NCBI RefSeq assembly: GCF_013373865.1
Contig: NC_050470.1
Span: 9,222,373-9,286,372, forward strand
Direction: 5' to 3'
DNA length: 64,000 nt
Source of the DNA: Monomorium pharaonis
Lineage: Eukaryota > Arthropoda > Insecta > Hymenoptera > Formicidae
Positions 1 through 12,503 of this stretch are shown piece by piece (within the stretch, counting starts at the first letter, position 1; the number at the start of each line of letters is the position of its first letter). The notes beneath the pieces are model-generated. The model saw only the letters and a list, made by a program, of their open reading frames with translations, had not been told where the DNA came from and searched no databases. The position numbers and the translations under genes are program-made.

Positions 1-1857
1 GGTAGCATTCGCAATATACGTCGCCGATGCACCGGCGATTGTTGTAATACGTGCGGTGCATTTCTTGCTTTTCTTTTTTCCACCTTCGCATGCATTAACT
101 GGGCGCAGAGAGAGGATAGTAGTCGAGACGGAAGAGTGGCGCAATTCTGCGACGCGGACTATAACGGGAATTGAAAATATTGAAGCCAAAGCCACCGAGA
201 ACAAAAGTTGGCAGCACGTCAGCCTCGTAGATTTCACAGGCCGTCGCACTGCATTTTATTTCTGTTTTGCGCCAATAATAGATGAGCTTTGAGCTCCCCG
301 CCGTTTCTCTCGCCCGCGCCCGGCGGTCGGGTCGATGTCATTCGACATTGTTTGCGCAGCTTCTGCCCGCCGTGCCGTGCGCTCGCATAGCTATCCGGTC
401 GCACAGAGATCGTCTTCTTGCGCGATCGAAACCACTAATTAAAGAGCCGATCGAAGGCTTCTTGCTCGCGCGATAACCGAACGCGCTAACAATGCCGCGC
501 TACTATCGGCTACTGTCCGCATTGCCAAGGCGAGCACAATGGCATTCTTGCTTTGCGCTGCGAAACCTTCTTCGTTCTACCACTATCGAACACCACGGAT
601 TTCTACTGTTAATAACGAAAAGTACTGTTACTTTGACGCAAAGACAAAAGTACAAGGAAAGATCATCTAATCCGATAATTGTTCTTTGTGCACCTGGCCT
701 AAGAACGTCGTTAGTGGTTGTAAACTGTGACGAGTAGAAGGGCTAATGTTGCAGAATTTCAAACATGCAAAATACAGAGTATCTAACCTATTAATATTTG
801 TTATGCATAAAACTCGGGCATTGTTTGTGGTTATAACGGGTGTATAACGGCCAATTTATCCTTAATATGCGGTAAAAATGTGCTACAATTTTGTGTTGAT
901 GTGAACTGTTAATTTCAAACGTGACTTCATATTCCATTAACGGCTCATCTTCTCAATTTAATTAAAAGCTCATATAGCTAGAGCTTCACCGAAGGTTTAA
1001 ACTCTAAAGCACGCTCTTAGCTCTTTCTCCGTCCTCGTTTTCTTTCTCTCCCTTTCTCTTGTTTTTTCCAGTAACGCAATTATTTGCCTATAATATTCTG
1101 CAGTCCTTTACGTCGTCTTGATATTTACAAATGAATTGTCTCATATCTGCTATCCATTAAAATGAATTAATCGGTGCGTTTGCCCTTTCGTTTCGCATAT
1201 TATTTTTTTATTTTTTTTCCCCTACGCGAGAGAGAGAGTTTCTGTATATTTAATCAGCAAATGCGTTTGATCGATATTTCATTTTACTCGAAAACATTAC
1301 CGCCGATTCGATTTCCGGCTTTTTCATCTACTGGACAAACATTTATCCAGGGAGAGCGTTTTGCTTATGTATGTATATTTTACTGGTCGGGATATCTACG
1401 GGGACTAATTGAAAAACCGTTATTTTGATAAAACGTAATAAATTTAGGAAATTTTTAATTCGGCGCGCAATCAAAGACTTCTTGGGCGTATATATCAGCG
1501 TAACGATGACAGTTGCAGCTGGAAGTAGTCGATGTAAATCTGGATTATTTGCTGGGACTGCCAATATTTCCGCGACACATGGTCGGCGTTATGAGCGAGG
1601 GTATTTGGTTTTATGAGGTGCAAGGCAAATTGAACTAAATATCATGTTTATTGCGGAACACTTCCCAAATAGATCTACGGATCCCGACATATATGGTCGT
1701 CTATATTTGTCATTGACTTTTATTAGTCCGTTATTGAGTTATGCCATTCTGTTGATTCATCTGGCGTAAGTTAGACGAGCATATACAATTTAGAAGAGTC
1801 AACGATTTTTTAACATTTCTTTTTAATCTTCAGAATTTATTTAATTTACTAAGTTAA
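1..1857. other. Gene-free stretch, probably upstream intron of the smooth homologue
   Basis: The first 750 bases are moderately GC-rich and carry several short chance frames. The remainder is AT-rich. A pyrimidine tract ending in CAG at about 1050-1070 looks like an acceptor, but all frames after it close quickly. Nothing else is recognisable. Confidence 0.5.
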
Positions 1858-2086
1858 TACACTGAGAAAAAAATGCGATTCAACAAAAGTTTTTTTGCTG
1901 CGGGCTGCCAGCAAAAGGTATATTCAATACAACAATATATATTATAGCATTGCAATATAAATACATAGTTTAATCAACATCATTGCACCTGCATTAACAG
2001 CAAATATTGTTATATTAAGTTATATTTTTTGTTGGCAGCCCGCAACTAAATGTTTTGCTGAATCATTAATTTTTTTTCTCAATGTA
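1858..2086. mobile_element. MITE-like inverted-repeat element, family A copy 1
   Basis: The ends are TACACTGAGAAAAAAATG on the left and, in inverse, AATTTTTTTTCTCAATGTAC on the right. Inside, GCGGGCTGCCA (1890-1900) is matched by TGGCAGCCCGC (about 2034-2044), and ATTCAACAAAAG is matched by TTTTGCTGAAT. There is no open reading frame of note, so this is a non-autonomous element. The TA at both outer ends fits a TA target-site duplication, as in Tc1/mariner-type elements (inference). A second copy lies at 58305-58512. Confidence 0.8.
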
Positions 2087-3292
2087 CGAATTAAAAAACG
2101 AAGCAGTACAAAATCAATTAAGTATAATCTTTTAATAGAATGAGAGAGAGAGAAGTTTATTTTATTATTATTATAATTTATTAAATGAGAATCTTGTAAG
2201 CATTTATATATCATTTGATCAGGTTACACGTGTGGTGTAATCTTCTTCCAGTCAGATATTATATTGTTATAAGATAAAACCAGAATCTCTTTCACACACA
2301 CACGCACACATTGTGACTCTCGTATTATGCGTTATTCATAGAGATTTGACGTTAATTCGGTTATTGCGATACAATATTGCGAGTGTGCCGTTAATGCCAT
2401 ACGGTTGCCAATATTTTGCGCCCGAAGTGGTCTGAAATGGCGACGATGGCATCGCGGGACGTGTGAGACGGCGCATCTCGTGTCCACTTTATCGCGATGC
2501 ACGTGTGTCACGAACAGATAAACGTCAAATGCGGCTAACGATGTGTTCCGTGAATCGCACCATAACGAAGCGAGTATATGCGCGAGATAGTTCAGAACAT
2601 AGATTTTATTTTCGGACTGTCGCATTAAGATAAAGTTGATTTTCCTATGGTTTTATCCTTTAAAACAACAATTTATGCGTTTGATTCAGTTAAGATTGAA
2701 ATTTTTCTGAAGTTTAGCATGCGCCACAAAGTATTGCGTTATACCTTTGACTACACACAAAGCCGACGTTCTTGCTCTTTATGTTGAAACTTGCTAAGAA
2801 AATTGCAAAACGTTACTGTGTTTTCGTTAATATTTGGACATTCTTTACATCAAAGAAAAAGTATCTCAAGATGCCATTCGCAAACTAAAACTGTAGACCG
2901 CGAAGTATTTTATATTCACACCGTAATAGTTACACACTTTCTAAACTTGGAACATGTGCCGGATTAGCATGTCACTGCGCATGAATAAATCTCAACAAAT
3001 AACTCGATAAAATAAATCGATATTGTATCGCGGCACGATTGCAACGGTCAGTTATTTCGAGCTGTCCCGCCGAATCGTGCGGAAGTGTTGGGAAACATTG
3101 ACCTTACAAAACACAAAAAGCTTTTGTGCGGGTCCGGAATACATGTGTTCAAGTATAAATTCAAGCGCAGTATTCGAGGGTTTTTCTTTAAATAGCGTCG
3201 CACAAAATACATACGGTTTGAGCTGAAATAATTGCAGTAACCGTGTAAATAAATGTTTGATTGGAATCGATTTATAAAAGTTCTGCTGAAAC
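2087..3292. other. Gene-free AT-rich stretch
   Basis: It contains a short GA run (about 2141-2152), a short CA run (2292-2310) and a GC-richer patch at 2400-2600 with chance frames. No gene or structured RNA was recognised. Confidence 0.5.
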
Positions 3293-3778
3293 GTGCGCTG
3301 AGAGAAAAATGTCGAAGTATTGAGAACCAAATATTTCTTATAACATCTTCCTCGATATTCATTTGTTATAAAATAATTTATTTGTGAAAACGAAATATAT
3401 ATTTTTAGGAAATGCCTCTCACTTTTCTTATTAATTGGTTTATTTTTTAGGAATAAAGTTTTTGGAGTAAAATATACACTATTTTCCATAAAAAGTTATT
3501 TTAATTATTTTTCTCTAATAAATGGTTTTAATAGAGCGAATTAAATGTTTTATTTGTAATAAATAAATTATTTATTTTTACGCACACTGAAGTTATCTCT
3601 TTAAATATTTTATAAAAATATATTTCAGAACTACATTTCACAGAATATTCTACCGAAATGTATATTTCGGTTTTACAAATAATTGTTTTTATAACAAATA
3701 AATATCAAAGAAAACGTTACAAGAAATATTTTGTTTTCAATACTTCGACATTTTTCTTTCAGTGTGCGAATTTAATAA
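3293..3778. mobile_element. Long-TIR MITE, family B copy 1
   Basis: The left end GCGCTGAGAGAAAAATGTCG and the following 60 or so bases are repeated in inverse at the right end (to CTTTCAGTGTGCG), including the AAGTATTGAGAACCAAATAT block. The arms are about 80 nt or more and diverged. The 486-bp element has no coding capacity. The minus-strand frame at 3052-3489 runs through one arm and is not a gene. Copy 2 is at 26566-27021. Confidence 0.82.
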
Positions 3779-5149
3779 TCGTATATGATTTAAACAGACA
3801 TTAAAAATGCAGAAGATAATTCTATCCATGACATACTTCGATATTGGCATATTCGATTAAATTAACATATCTTTATAACTTATTACTTTTAAAGTACGCA
3901 GTTGTGAGAAATTTACATTTAAGATGGATTGCGAAGTTTATTCATACGTGATTTACATTAAATATTTTACATTAACTTTTTGGGAATATCTCAGCAAAAA
4001 TATAATTTATTAAAAACATTATATAAACATGTTGGATATTAATATTTGTAAGCATTATTTTTATTAAATATTTTACTATTTACTACTATTACTACTTAAT
4101 TAAAATAATGCATTTTCCTCGGTGTAAGTAACAACAATGTGCGTTGATTAAATGTATTTAAGTAACTTAATATAAGTTACACGCTATATTTTCGAGAAAA
4201 AAAAGTTTATAAATGTTTTATTTTACTGCATGGTTTTAAATTTTAATAAACAAATTGCACAGGGTTATTAAATTTATCTTGTGCAAAAACTGTATACTCG
4301 TTCCATGTTGTTTCGTTCAGTTGCGTATATGGGTATAGTTTGTCTGTCTATGTGCTTATAGTAACATATCACATAGAATGTAGATATAAATTTTCACACG
4401 CTTTGACTTTGTCAATAACATACACGATGATATGCGACAATCCGCTGGATTTAAATTAATGAAGTAGTTATTTCAAGATTCTCGATTTCGATCCTACTCG
4501 GAATTCGTAACGTGATCTCGACATATGTTTCTATCTAGCAGACTGGTAATTGAATGTGTAAACATAAAAAATTGTTTTGTGATGTATATCTTTTTAATGA
4601 ATTCATACACTTTAATTACTGGATAATGTAATCAAATAACAGACATAGGTAATGTAGCAAAATAATGAATTAATGAGAACATTATAGCAGAACTCTGGAC
4701 GTTCTTCGACATTGATGCGAAAATAATGTTTACAGTATTATTTAACTGTGATGAAATAATATATTTGTGTGAAATGATGTATTTTATTGTTTTAATTATA
4801 CCTTTTCCAACAAATTGAGATAAATTGTATCGCGATATAATATTTAATTATACAGAAAACCACGTGTGGCCCACAATGCAGATTACATTAATTCGTATTC
4901 CATTGTTGTCATAGCCCCATTTATTTTCAATGTTGAAGAGAAGTCGACGGTGAAGCGTACATCCCATAAAAAGTGTTGCATGCCATACTGGGGAACAATA
5001 AAATTGTCTGGTGACGAAGTGTGCTATAAAATCAGCGTTACCCAAATCTTTCTCGTTACGTAAAAAAAAAAAACATGACATTTTTATAGCGAACCATCGA
5101 AGCTTTAAAAACCTATTCCGCTTTTGCAGAAAAAGCATGTGCTTTCGCC

Positions 5150-5170
5150 AAAAAAAAAAAAAAAAAAAAA
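5150..5170. repeat. Homopolymer A21
   Basis: An uninterrupted run of 21 A. No target-site duplication or retroelement body is visible upstream, so it is not called a retrotransposon tail. Confidence 0.95.
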
Positions 5171-8100
5171 GATAAACGGAACCAAGCATTGTCATAGTAA
5201 TTAAAAATAATAAAAAATCTCGCTTTATTTTAAATCGTTTTATAAACGGAAAAAGATACATGAAAAAATTGTTATATGTGTGAGAAATTAATATTTTTTA
5301 TTACTTAAATATTATGTAATTAATATCAATATTTTCGGTATATCTAACTTTTAATTCACAGAACGATATACGAGTATTTGCGTATACTCGTAAACAAAGT
5401 TTTGACGCAAAGTCACGTCTCACCTAAAATTTAAATGTAAAATATGTATCATAATAACTTAATGGTAAATCAGGTTAACTTTAAGGTCGACTAAAAATCT
5501 CTCGAGGTATACTTTTCCCGCGAGTGAAAACTTTTCGGCATCCTGTCCTTGCTTTGGGGTAACTTTAGGCCATAGCTTCAGTCTAAATAAGTTTTAGCCC
5601 GACAGTCGGGGGAAATATTTCGTCGTCGTACGCGCGATGTTTGCGAGCTTCACGCGTAAATTTGCATCTTATCATCGTGGCTGCATTCGCGTCCGGATAA
5701 TTTTCCGTAGACAAACTTGGCGATGGCGGACACACTCCTCCCGAGAATGGAGTCTTTCCTCCCTAGAAACGACATGTGGAATTATAGTCCCATGTGGGAC
5801 GACAGTGCAAAGTTTTGCGACACCTGTTTCGGGACGCAACACGCACGCGAACGTCTAACGCATTTAATGTTTGTGACCTACTTCCCTTGTCTCAGGAGGG
5901 AAAGCCTAGATCACACCGCCTCCCGTAGGTTCGCTGCCAATTTAAAAACTGTGACTTGTATCCGAAATTCTTTCTGCGAAACGAATGCAGAAACAAGCTA
6001 GGTTCCGCTAGAATTTCGATCGCATCTTTTTCTCGTCGCGTAGACACCCGCGTCTGACAAACTTTCCTTCATTTAACGAGTTAAGGGAGTTTCCGGAGAA
6101 CGTTAGCGACGAAGTATTGTCGTAGGAAGAATAGAAATTCGTGACAATGCTCGCAAGTCGACAGTTGTTCGCGTCTTGGCGGGATTTAATTAATCTACAA
6201 TACTATCACTTTGTGCCCAATCTTTGAAAGAAATAAAACTAATGCGACGCTAGCAAACTAAGAATAAATTTTATCTTTGTCTTAACAAATCAAGAAAATG
6301 AAATTTAATTTTTTATCGTAGAAAATGTCGCTGTTTATTTGTCTTTCTTGTTAATATCTTACAGATTCTTTCTGGAACATAACATTTTAATATAGAGAAA
6401 GGTACGGTATAAAAATTATATAAGTTTCATCTTACAGTTGTAAAAGACTAAGATCATTTGAAAGTATACAATTTAAATTCAGTATTGTTATAAAATAAGA
6501 GTAAATTTAATTTTGTTATATCTAAGTGAATTAAATTCAAATAATTGTTAAACTATTTACATTTTTATTAAAACGAATAACTAATCTAATTATATTTTTA
6601 TTAAAAAAGACGAGAGTGAAAAAAATTTAAATTTAATTTAAAAGATTTTTGTGTATGTGTATGTTGTAAAACAATAATTTATGTTCTTCTCTTTTGCTTT
6701 TTATAAAAAAAAAATTAGTTATGCGAAATATAGAATGGTTTTCACAAAGAATCGTGTCGATATGCATTTGAATTTGCTAATTACATGGGCTAATAATAAT
6801 AGTTTATTATAACCATTAAAACATATCATTTTTTGTACAAATAATCATATCTCAAGAGATATAAAAGGGAATATATGTATCGTTACCTGTTCTCTCACTC
6901 GAAATGTCGATAGGTGAATGATCTCTCGTCGACCTATGGTCTCGTGCAACGGCATTCTGTACTCCATAAAAACAAACACCAGGTCGCGCACCACTCGACT
7001 TGTTGTCAAACTGAAGTATTTAAAGTGAAATAATTTCAATCAATATTTTATTTTTTGCATTTCAATTTTGATATATGGGTTAACGTGCACGATGTTTGAC
7101 GTTTATCTGAAAAAAAAACTTAGTCTCTTTCGATAAGAGAAAAAAATATTTTTGGATACGTTTCGCAAATATTTGTTTTTATGATGTTGTGTCTGTCTTA
7201 ATATTTTCGCTCTCCGAGCGTTTATTTCGATCTCCCCTAAAAAAAAAGAGATCCTGCGCGAATTTCACTTGAATGTCCGCATAAATCCTCAGAAACTCTA
7301 TATACTAGCTGTTGAAAAATTTATATGAACGATAGGCTGTTGGAGCGAGTCGGGAATTCGACTGCGACTCTGTTAATGCAACATTTTTCCATCTGAATAG
7401 AGACACTGTGTTAAGCGTATAAAGCAGGTTTATTCCCGCTGTCATTATTTCAAGATGCTCATTCGTCTTATGGTCCTCGCACGATTAATCGCGATATTTC
7501 GAGCGGCAAGTCTACTGTAGCGCGATGTCTTAAAATAATGTCTCATTCTATTATCGAAAATAAACTCGCGTACAACGTGCTCACGTGTCACAATAATCCA
7601 GCGCGCTCTTCCGAAAAATATTTCTATGTAATACGTCCATAAACGGATCTGGGAATGTCATCGAATCCAAAGAATGATTTATCCCGGAAGTTTTTCGCGA
7701 TACCGCGAGGAAGTAGCGCGCTTTTTGTAAGTTTTTTTTTGTTTTTTTACAACACACGCGGTTTATAATTAAATTTATTACGTTCGATGCGTGAAGACAT
7801 GACGATCAATCTATTTCAATTTGCCGGAAATGTACGATTAAATCAATGAGATACATTATTTTCTAGTAAGTTATTTAAAAAATGAGGAATTTATAGACGA
7901 ATTTAATTGGTCAATTTCTGATAAGTAATTGGATAAGCGTATCAGAATACGCAAATTATTGGCAATTAAATTGGCATTATTAATTATCTGGATGTTAATC
8001 ACGCCGCTAAAGTGCAATGCGAAGATCTGCGCGATTTAAATAGAAATTTGATCGCGGGATCCAATTTCTCGAGAGAGAGCAAGTAATATTAGCGCTTAAT

Positions 8101-10433
8101 TTCGATAACTGTGTAAACGGCTACGGAACGCGATCGAGAATCCATACGCGGTACAGTTATGCTATCGTTATCGAATTATTGCCCACGTTTAACCACGCGT
8201 TTTCATCTTGCCAGTTAACATTTGCACTGCATCGTGTTTCCAATTTGAGTCACGATCTAGTTCGGTCATTTCGGGAATCGGAAAATGCAAAAGCTGTATC
8301 TCCGAGTGCTGCGTATCCCAAAATCAGCAATCATCTTTCGTATCATCCTGCATATGAACGATCAAAAAAAAAAATTCGCCGTTTTAATTTCCTTTCGTCT
8401 GGAACGTTGTAAAGGTTTTTGTTAATTAGAGAAAGAAAGGTTAACTCGTGTTTTCCTTGTCCCATGTTAATAAAACTTCTTGTTTTCTTTCTCATAATCT
8501 TAAACCCGAGAAAAATATTTTTCCTATTTTCTTCCTTTCATTAAATTTGAGTATGAATTTATGTTGCGCAACATATTAGATAGCATATATATATGTATAT
8601 ACTTCTGATACTAAATGAAAAACTACATTCTACAGATTTAGTTTTAAGGAGTCACATGACATAGAAATCATAATTTCGATTTAATTCGAAAATTCAATTA
8701 ACGTTATGAAAGGATACACGGCTACTGCAAGCAAGGATTTCCCGACACGTTGTAAATGTAACATACCGAGATTTGAACTTCCGTGCATGTGCATGTGCGT
8801 CGTAATCCGAGATGAGTCACTCCAGTTGTGTCGCGGTGTCTTGGTTAGCACAACGTATTGTGTCCAAGTGATACAACAATAGTCATTCCAGGGGATTGCT
8901 TCCATTATTTCGTATATAAACTCCTAGAATAGCTCTTACCTCAAATTTGGCCTCTTTAACGCACACAAAAACATACGATTCTTTAACAGGGATATTTAAT
9001 ATACTTTTTCCTTTGAAGCTTTCTAATGTAAATTAAATTAACAACTAGATATCTTTTTGGGAAAAAGTTTCTCAAATAAATTTCTTACAGAACTTTCTTC
9101 AATTGTTTCTAATTTGTTTATTTCAAGTACACTCTTTGCACATTTTATTTGCTTAATGGTTTTTACGTGACTATCAACGTGGCTTTATATCCATGAGGAA
9201 GCTCTAATGCTTTGCATTAAATAACATTACGATCATCTGTTATTTTATGATACTATTGACTGCGCTGCACTTACCTTTCCTCACGCATTTCCGGACGCTC
9301 TCGCGATAACGTTAATGCATTAAAAAATAAACCGTCGTGAGTACTCGGAACGCGAAAAATCGACGAGGAGTATCGACGGAAGAAGATAGAGAAAAAGTAT
9401 CTTAAAGACACTCGGTGTCGTATTCTCGGGTCAGTTTCCCAACGGTTCGAAAGTGTTTCGAGACGAGCAAAAGGAAAAACGTCACGAATGTTGAGTTCTA
9501 ACGTTTTCACATTTCTTCGCTTTCTCTCGTCTTTCCTCCTCCCTTTTTTTTGCAAATAGTTTTTCGAGAAATTTTAATTTTCTACGCGAGTTGCACTTCT
9601 CGAGTGTACGAGTCGCAATAAATGTGTAGTTTTTATTCTAATTGCGTTATAATTAATTGAGCTACACTTCCCGTGTTATCTACACATCTTTTAAATAGTT
9701 TTCTAAAATAAACGCGTCTTTTCGAAATGATAGTTTAAAAATAATTTAGAATAAAATTTTAATTCTAAAAAAGCGTACGAAATAAATAATTTTAACAAGA
9801 TAAGTTTACTACTGTGACTGTCGTAACGTATCACTGCAGAAAATCTAAAGAACATTTTAGATAACATGATGTAAATTGTATCGCGCGACAGATATCATTT
9901 TGAGTGTAAAGATATTCATTGACGATAAATCATCGGGGTGAAACACTCGCTCTGCCGCGGACGCGGATGGGAAAATCACGACGCTTTTCGCGTAACACAT
10001 TCAAACGGACGGAAGGGTCTGACGGTGCCGTAAATCAATCGGAGCCGGCGGGAATAATCCATCGGTTAATTCTGATCCAGCGAGTTTCGATCGAATTTCG
10101 TGTAGCTGATTATTCTGATTGGCGGTGTCGCGCGCGAGCTGCTTTTCCCCGCCGATTTTCGATTTGCGTAATTCCAACAACGGGTTGACGCGCAATATGC
10201 AATTTCTAAAGGTGGACGAGAGGTCTGAAACGATCGAGCGGCGATGCGTTTAATGGGTACAAAACAATACCGTTGTTTCAACTTTATGCTTTTCGCGCTT
10301 GCGGTGTCGGCACTGTGAATATGGAAGATAAAAATACAATAGCGCTTATTATTCTTCGTTCGTGCGAGGTTACAGAAAAAACTTTTTTGAACGTTAATTA
10401 CATTTCTGCAACTCCATGATATATCTAAACATA

Positions 10434-10463
10434 CGCGCGCGCGCGTGTGTGTGTGTGTGTGTT
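10434..10463. repeat. (CG)n(TG)n alternating purine-pyrimidine tract
   Basis: About 12 nt of alternating CG run directly into about 18 nt of alternating TG. Such tracts are prone to Z-DNA and length change. Confidence 0.9.
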
Positions 10464-10627
10464 TGTGAATCGCATAAAGGTGTCGATCTAAATAATAAAA
10501 TATCGTGATATTTCTCTGCCTCTCAATCTGTTAACGTCGAATAATTTTCCGCGCTGCTTGGTATATAGTATTTATCGCGATACAGTGTTTAACAATGCAC
10601 GTACCAAGTTTTGCCGCATATCGGACG

Positions 10628-10664
10628 GGTAATCCATTGTCGGGCGGAGCAGGTAATCCATTGT
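10628..10664. repeat. 24-bp-period direct repeat of GGTAATCCATTGT
   Basis: GGTAATCCATTGT occurs at 10628-10640 and again at 10652-10664 without mismatch, in a GC-rich patch. A CCACT/AGTGG hairpin and a CCCC/GGGG hairpin lie at about 10781-10815. Confidence 0.85.
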
Positions 10665-12215
10665 TGACTAAGTCGAGTGGATTCGGATCTCTTTCTCTCA
10701 GATCGATCACTCTTTCCCTCTCCGAGGAGAAAGAGAGGGAGAGACGGAGAGCGAGTAGCGGCAGCGTTCTCGTCGTTTTAACCACTCTCACGGAGTGGCC
10801 CCGCGATGGGGTGTGGTTCACCCGGAGTAGAGCAGGCGAAAGTGGTAGGCCGTGTTTGAATCCATCAAAGCCATGCTCTTTTTCCGGCTCTCCGCCGCTC
10901 GATAATCGATAGAAACCTAGCCCTAGCCCTTTCCACCCTCGCACAACCTCCGGCAGCCCGCGACCCCCGGGGGGTGTCGTCGGTGCCCGGAGGTCGTCTA
11001 TAGCCCCCAGCCAACGGCGGCCTTTCTTCCTCCGGCGAGCATCCTGTAAGATTCGTCATAAATCCAGGAGCGCCACCATCCACTATCTCGCCGCGGCACT
11101 GCATGATATATCGCGATAACTTTTATTTACGACGTCGACGACCCGCGTCTCTCTTCGCGCCGAGAGGTGAATTGCGCCCGCGCTGAAAAACTCCTCTTCG
11201 CGGTCCTCTCGCGGTGATCACCACCGGTGTTTTCCTGTCCTCGATTCCACGGCCATACCGGGCTTGTGATATATATTTTTGAAAGCTTCTCTTAATTGCG
11301 CCGGCGGTTAACTTGCCGGAAGAGCAAATCGCTCCAGATATAATTTGTACCACAGAAATCATGTGCAGCTTACATGTAAAAAAAAAGTCCTTCGGTAGCT
11401 ATTTCACGTGTTATAAATATGTGGAACGATATTTTCAATAAAATTTTTTTTTTAATATTCATCTTTTTACTTATTAATTGTGGTCACAGTTTACAGTAAC
11501 TCACTTCCCTTCGCCGATTGATTTTTTTAGATCACATCGCAATGTGTACAAAGAGAGAAATTTAACAAGAAAAAAAGCTACGATTAGCGTGAAATAGCAA
11601 ATAAAAAGTCAAAATCGGTTTTTCGGGATATCACTGGAAAATGAATATTTCTCCATTCCAGCATAGTTAAATATTATTCTTTTAAATACTGGCCCGTAGG
11701 ATATTGCTTTGCGAATTTGCGCGCGTTGTAGCTTTTGTATCTTTGATGACGTTCCGATTTTGTCGCAAAGCGCCGGGCGCCGTAAATTTTTTCACCGCTC
11801 GGAAATGAACAATTGTAAAGTATATCAAGGATATCAACTATGCACGGAGCGTTTTCCGGTGCGGAATTGGTATATGTCAAAAACTCAATTTTGAAAGATC
11901 GCGGTGTAGAATCTAAAATTCCGGCATACTCGTGAAATATTTTCAAACGTTTCAGCTGGGAGGTTTATATTTTGCGCTTTCTGTAAAGAAAACATATTGC
12001 GGAATCCGCAGGACGGAACCTTTGCTATTCAATGCAGGGCGAAAAAATTCGGTATTTTTGTCACAACACGGCTAGCATTTTACTATAACTTGTCGCATAT
12101 TTAAAAAAAAAAGTTACTACGTCTCAATAGGTATTAAATGCATATTTTGATAATCGTTTATTTGTATGAAATTATTAATTTTAAAAAATATGTCATGAAT
12201 TTTTTATTTCTATCT

Positions 12216-12503
12216 GCACTAAGAAAAACGTTTGGTTAATTTGTATGGAAGAGTCCAGTAAATTTTACTGTATTCCAGTAAGATGTATAAGGTTAAATCT
12301 ACAGAAGATACTCCTTTTTTACATGACTGCATACAATGTTATTTAGAGGACTCGGTTGACAATGCATGTTTAGGTTTTAACGAATAGTCGCGTTACATTT
12401 TTTTACACGACTTCTCGCACGTATAAGCTTAATCGCCGATAATCCAGTAAAATTTACTGGACTAAGGTTATGTATTGAATGAAACTTTTTTCTCAGCGTG
12501 TAC
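12216..12503. mobile_element. MITE-like inverted-repeat element, family D
   Basis: The ends are GCACTAAGAAAAACG and the inverse of TTTTTTCTCAGCGTGTAC. AGTCCAGTAAATTTTACTG at 12252-12270 is repeated in exact inverse at 12445-12463. The terminal repeats are about 55 nt and the element is 288 bp with no open frame of note. Its ends resemble those of families A and E. Confidence 0.8.

Larger units (their letters stand above)
3779..12215. other. Gene-free stretch with minor repeats
   Basis: Bases 3779-5500 and 6200-7100 are very AT-rich. Other contents are an A21 run (5150-5170), a small hairpin ACGAGTAT/ATACTCGT (5370-5391), a triple GTGCAT tract (about 8783-8799) and a CG/TG alternating run (10434-10463). 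A GC-rich patch (10600-11130) carries direct repeats and small hairpins. No exon with recognisable protein similarity was seen on either strand. Confidence 0.45.

Noticed and set aside
3052..3489. 145-codon minus-strand frame
   Set aside because: About half of it is the arm of the family B element at 3293-3778, so it is not a conserved protein.
5150..5170. A21 run as a retrotransposon poly(A) tail
   Set aside because: No retroelement sequence or target-site duplication could be seen upstream.
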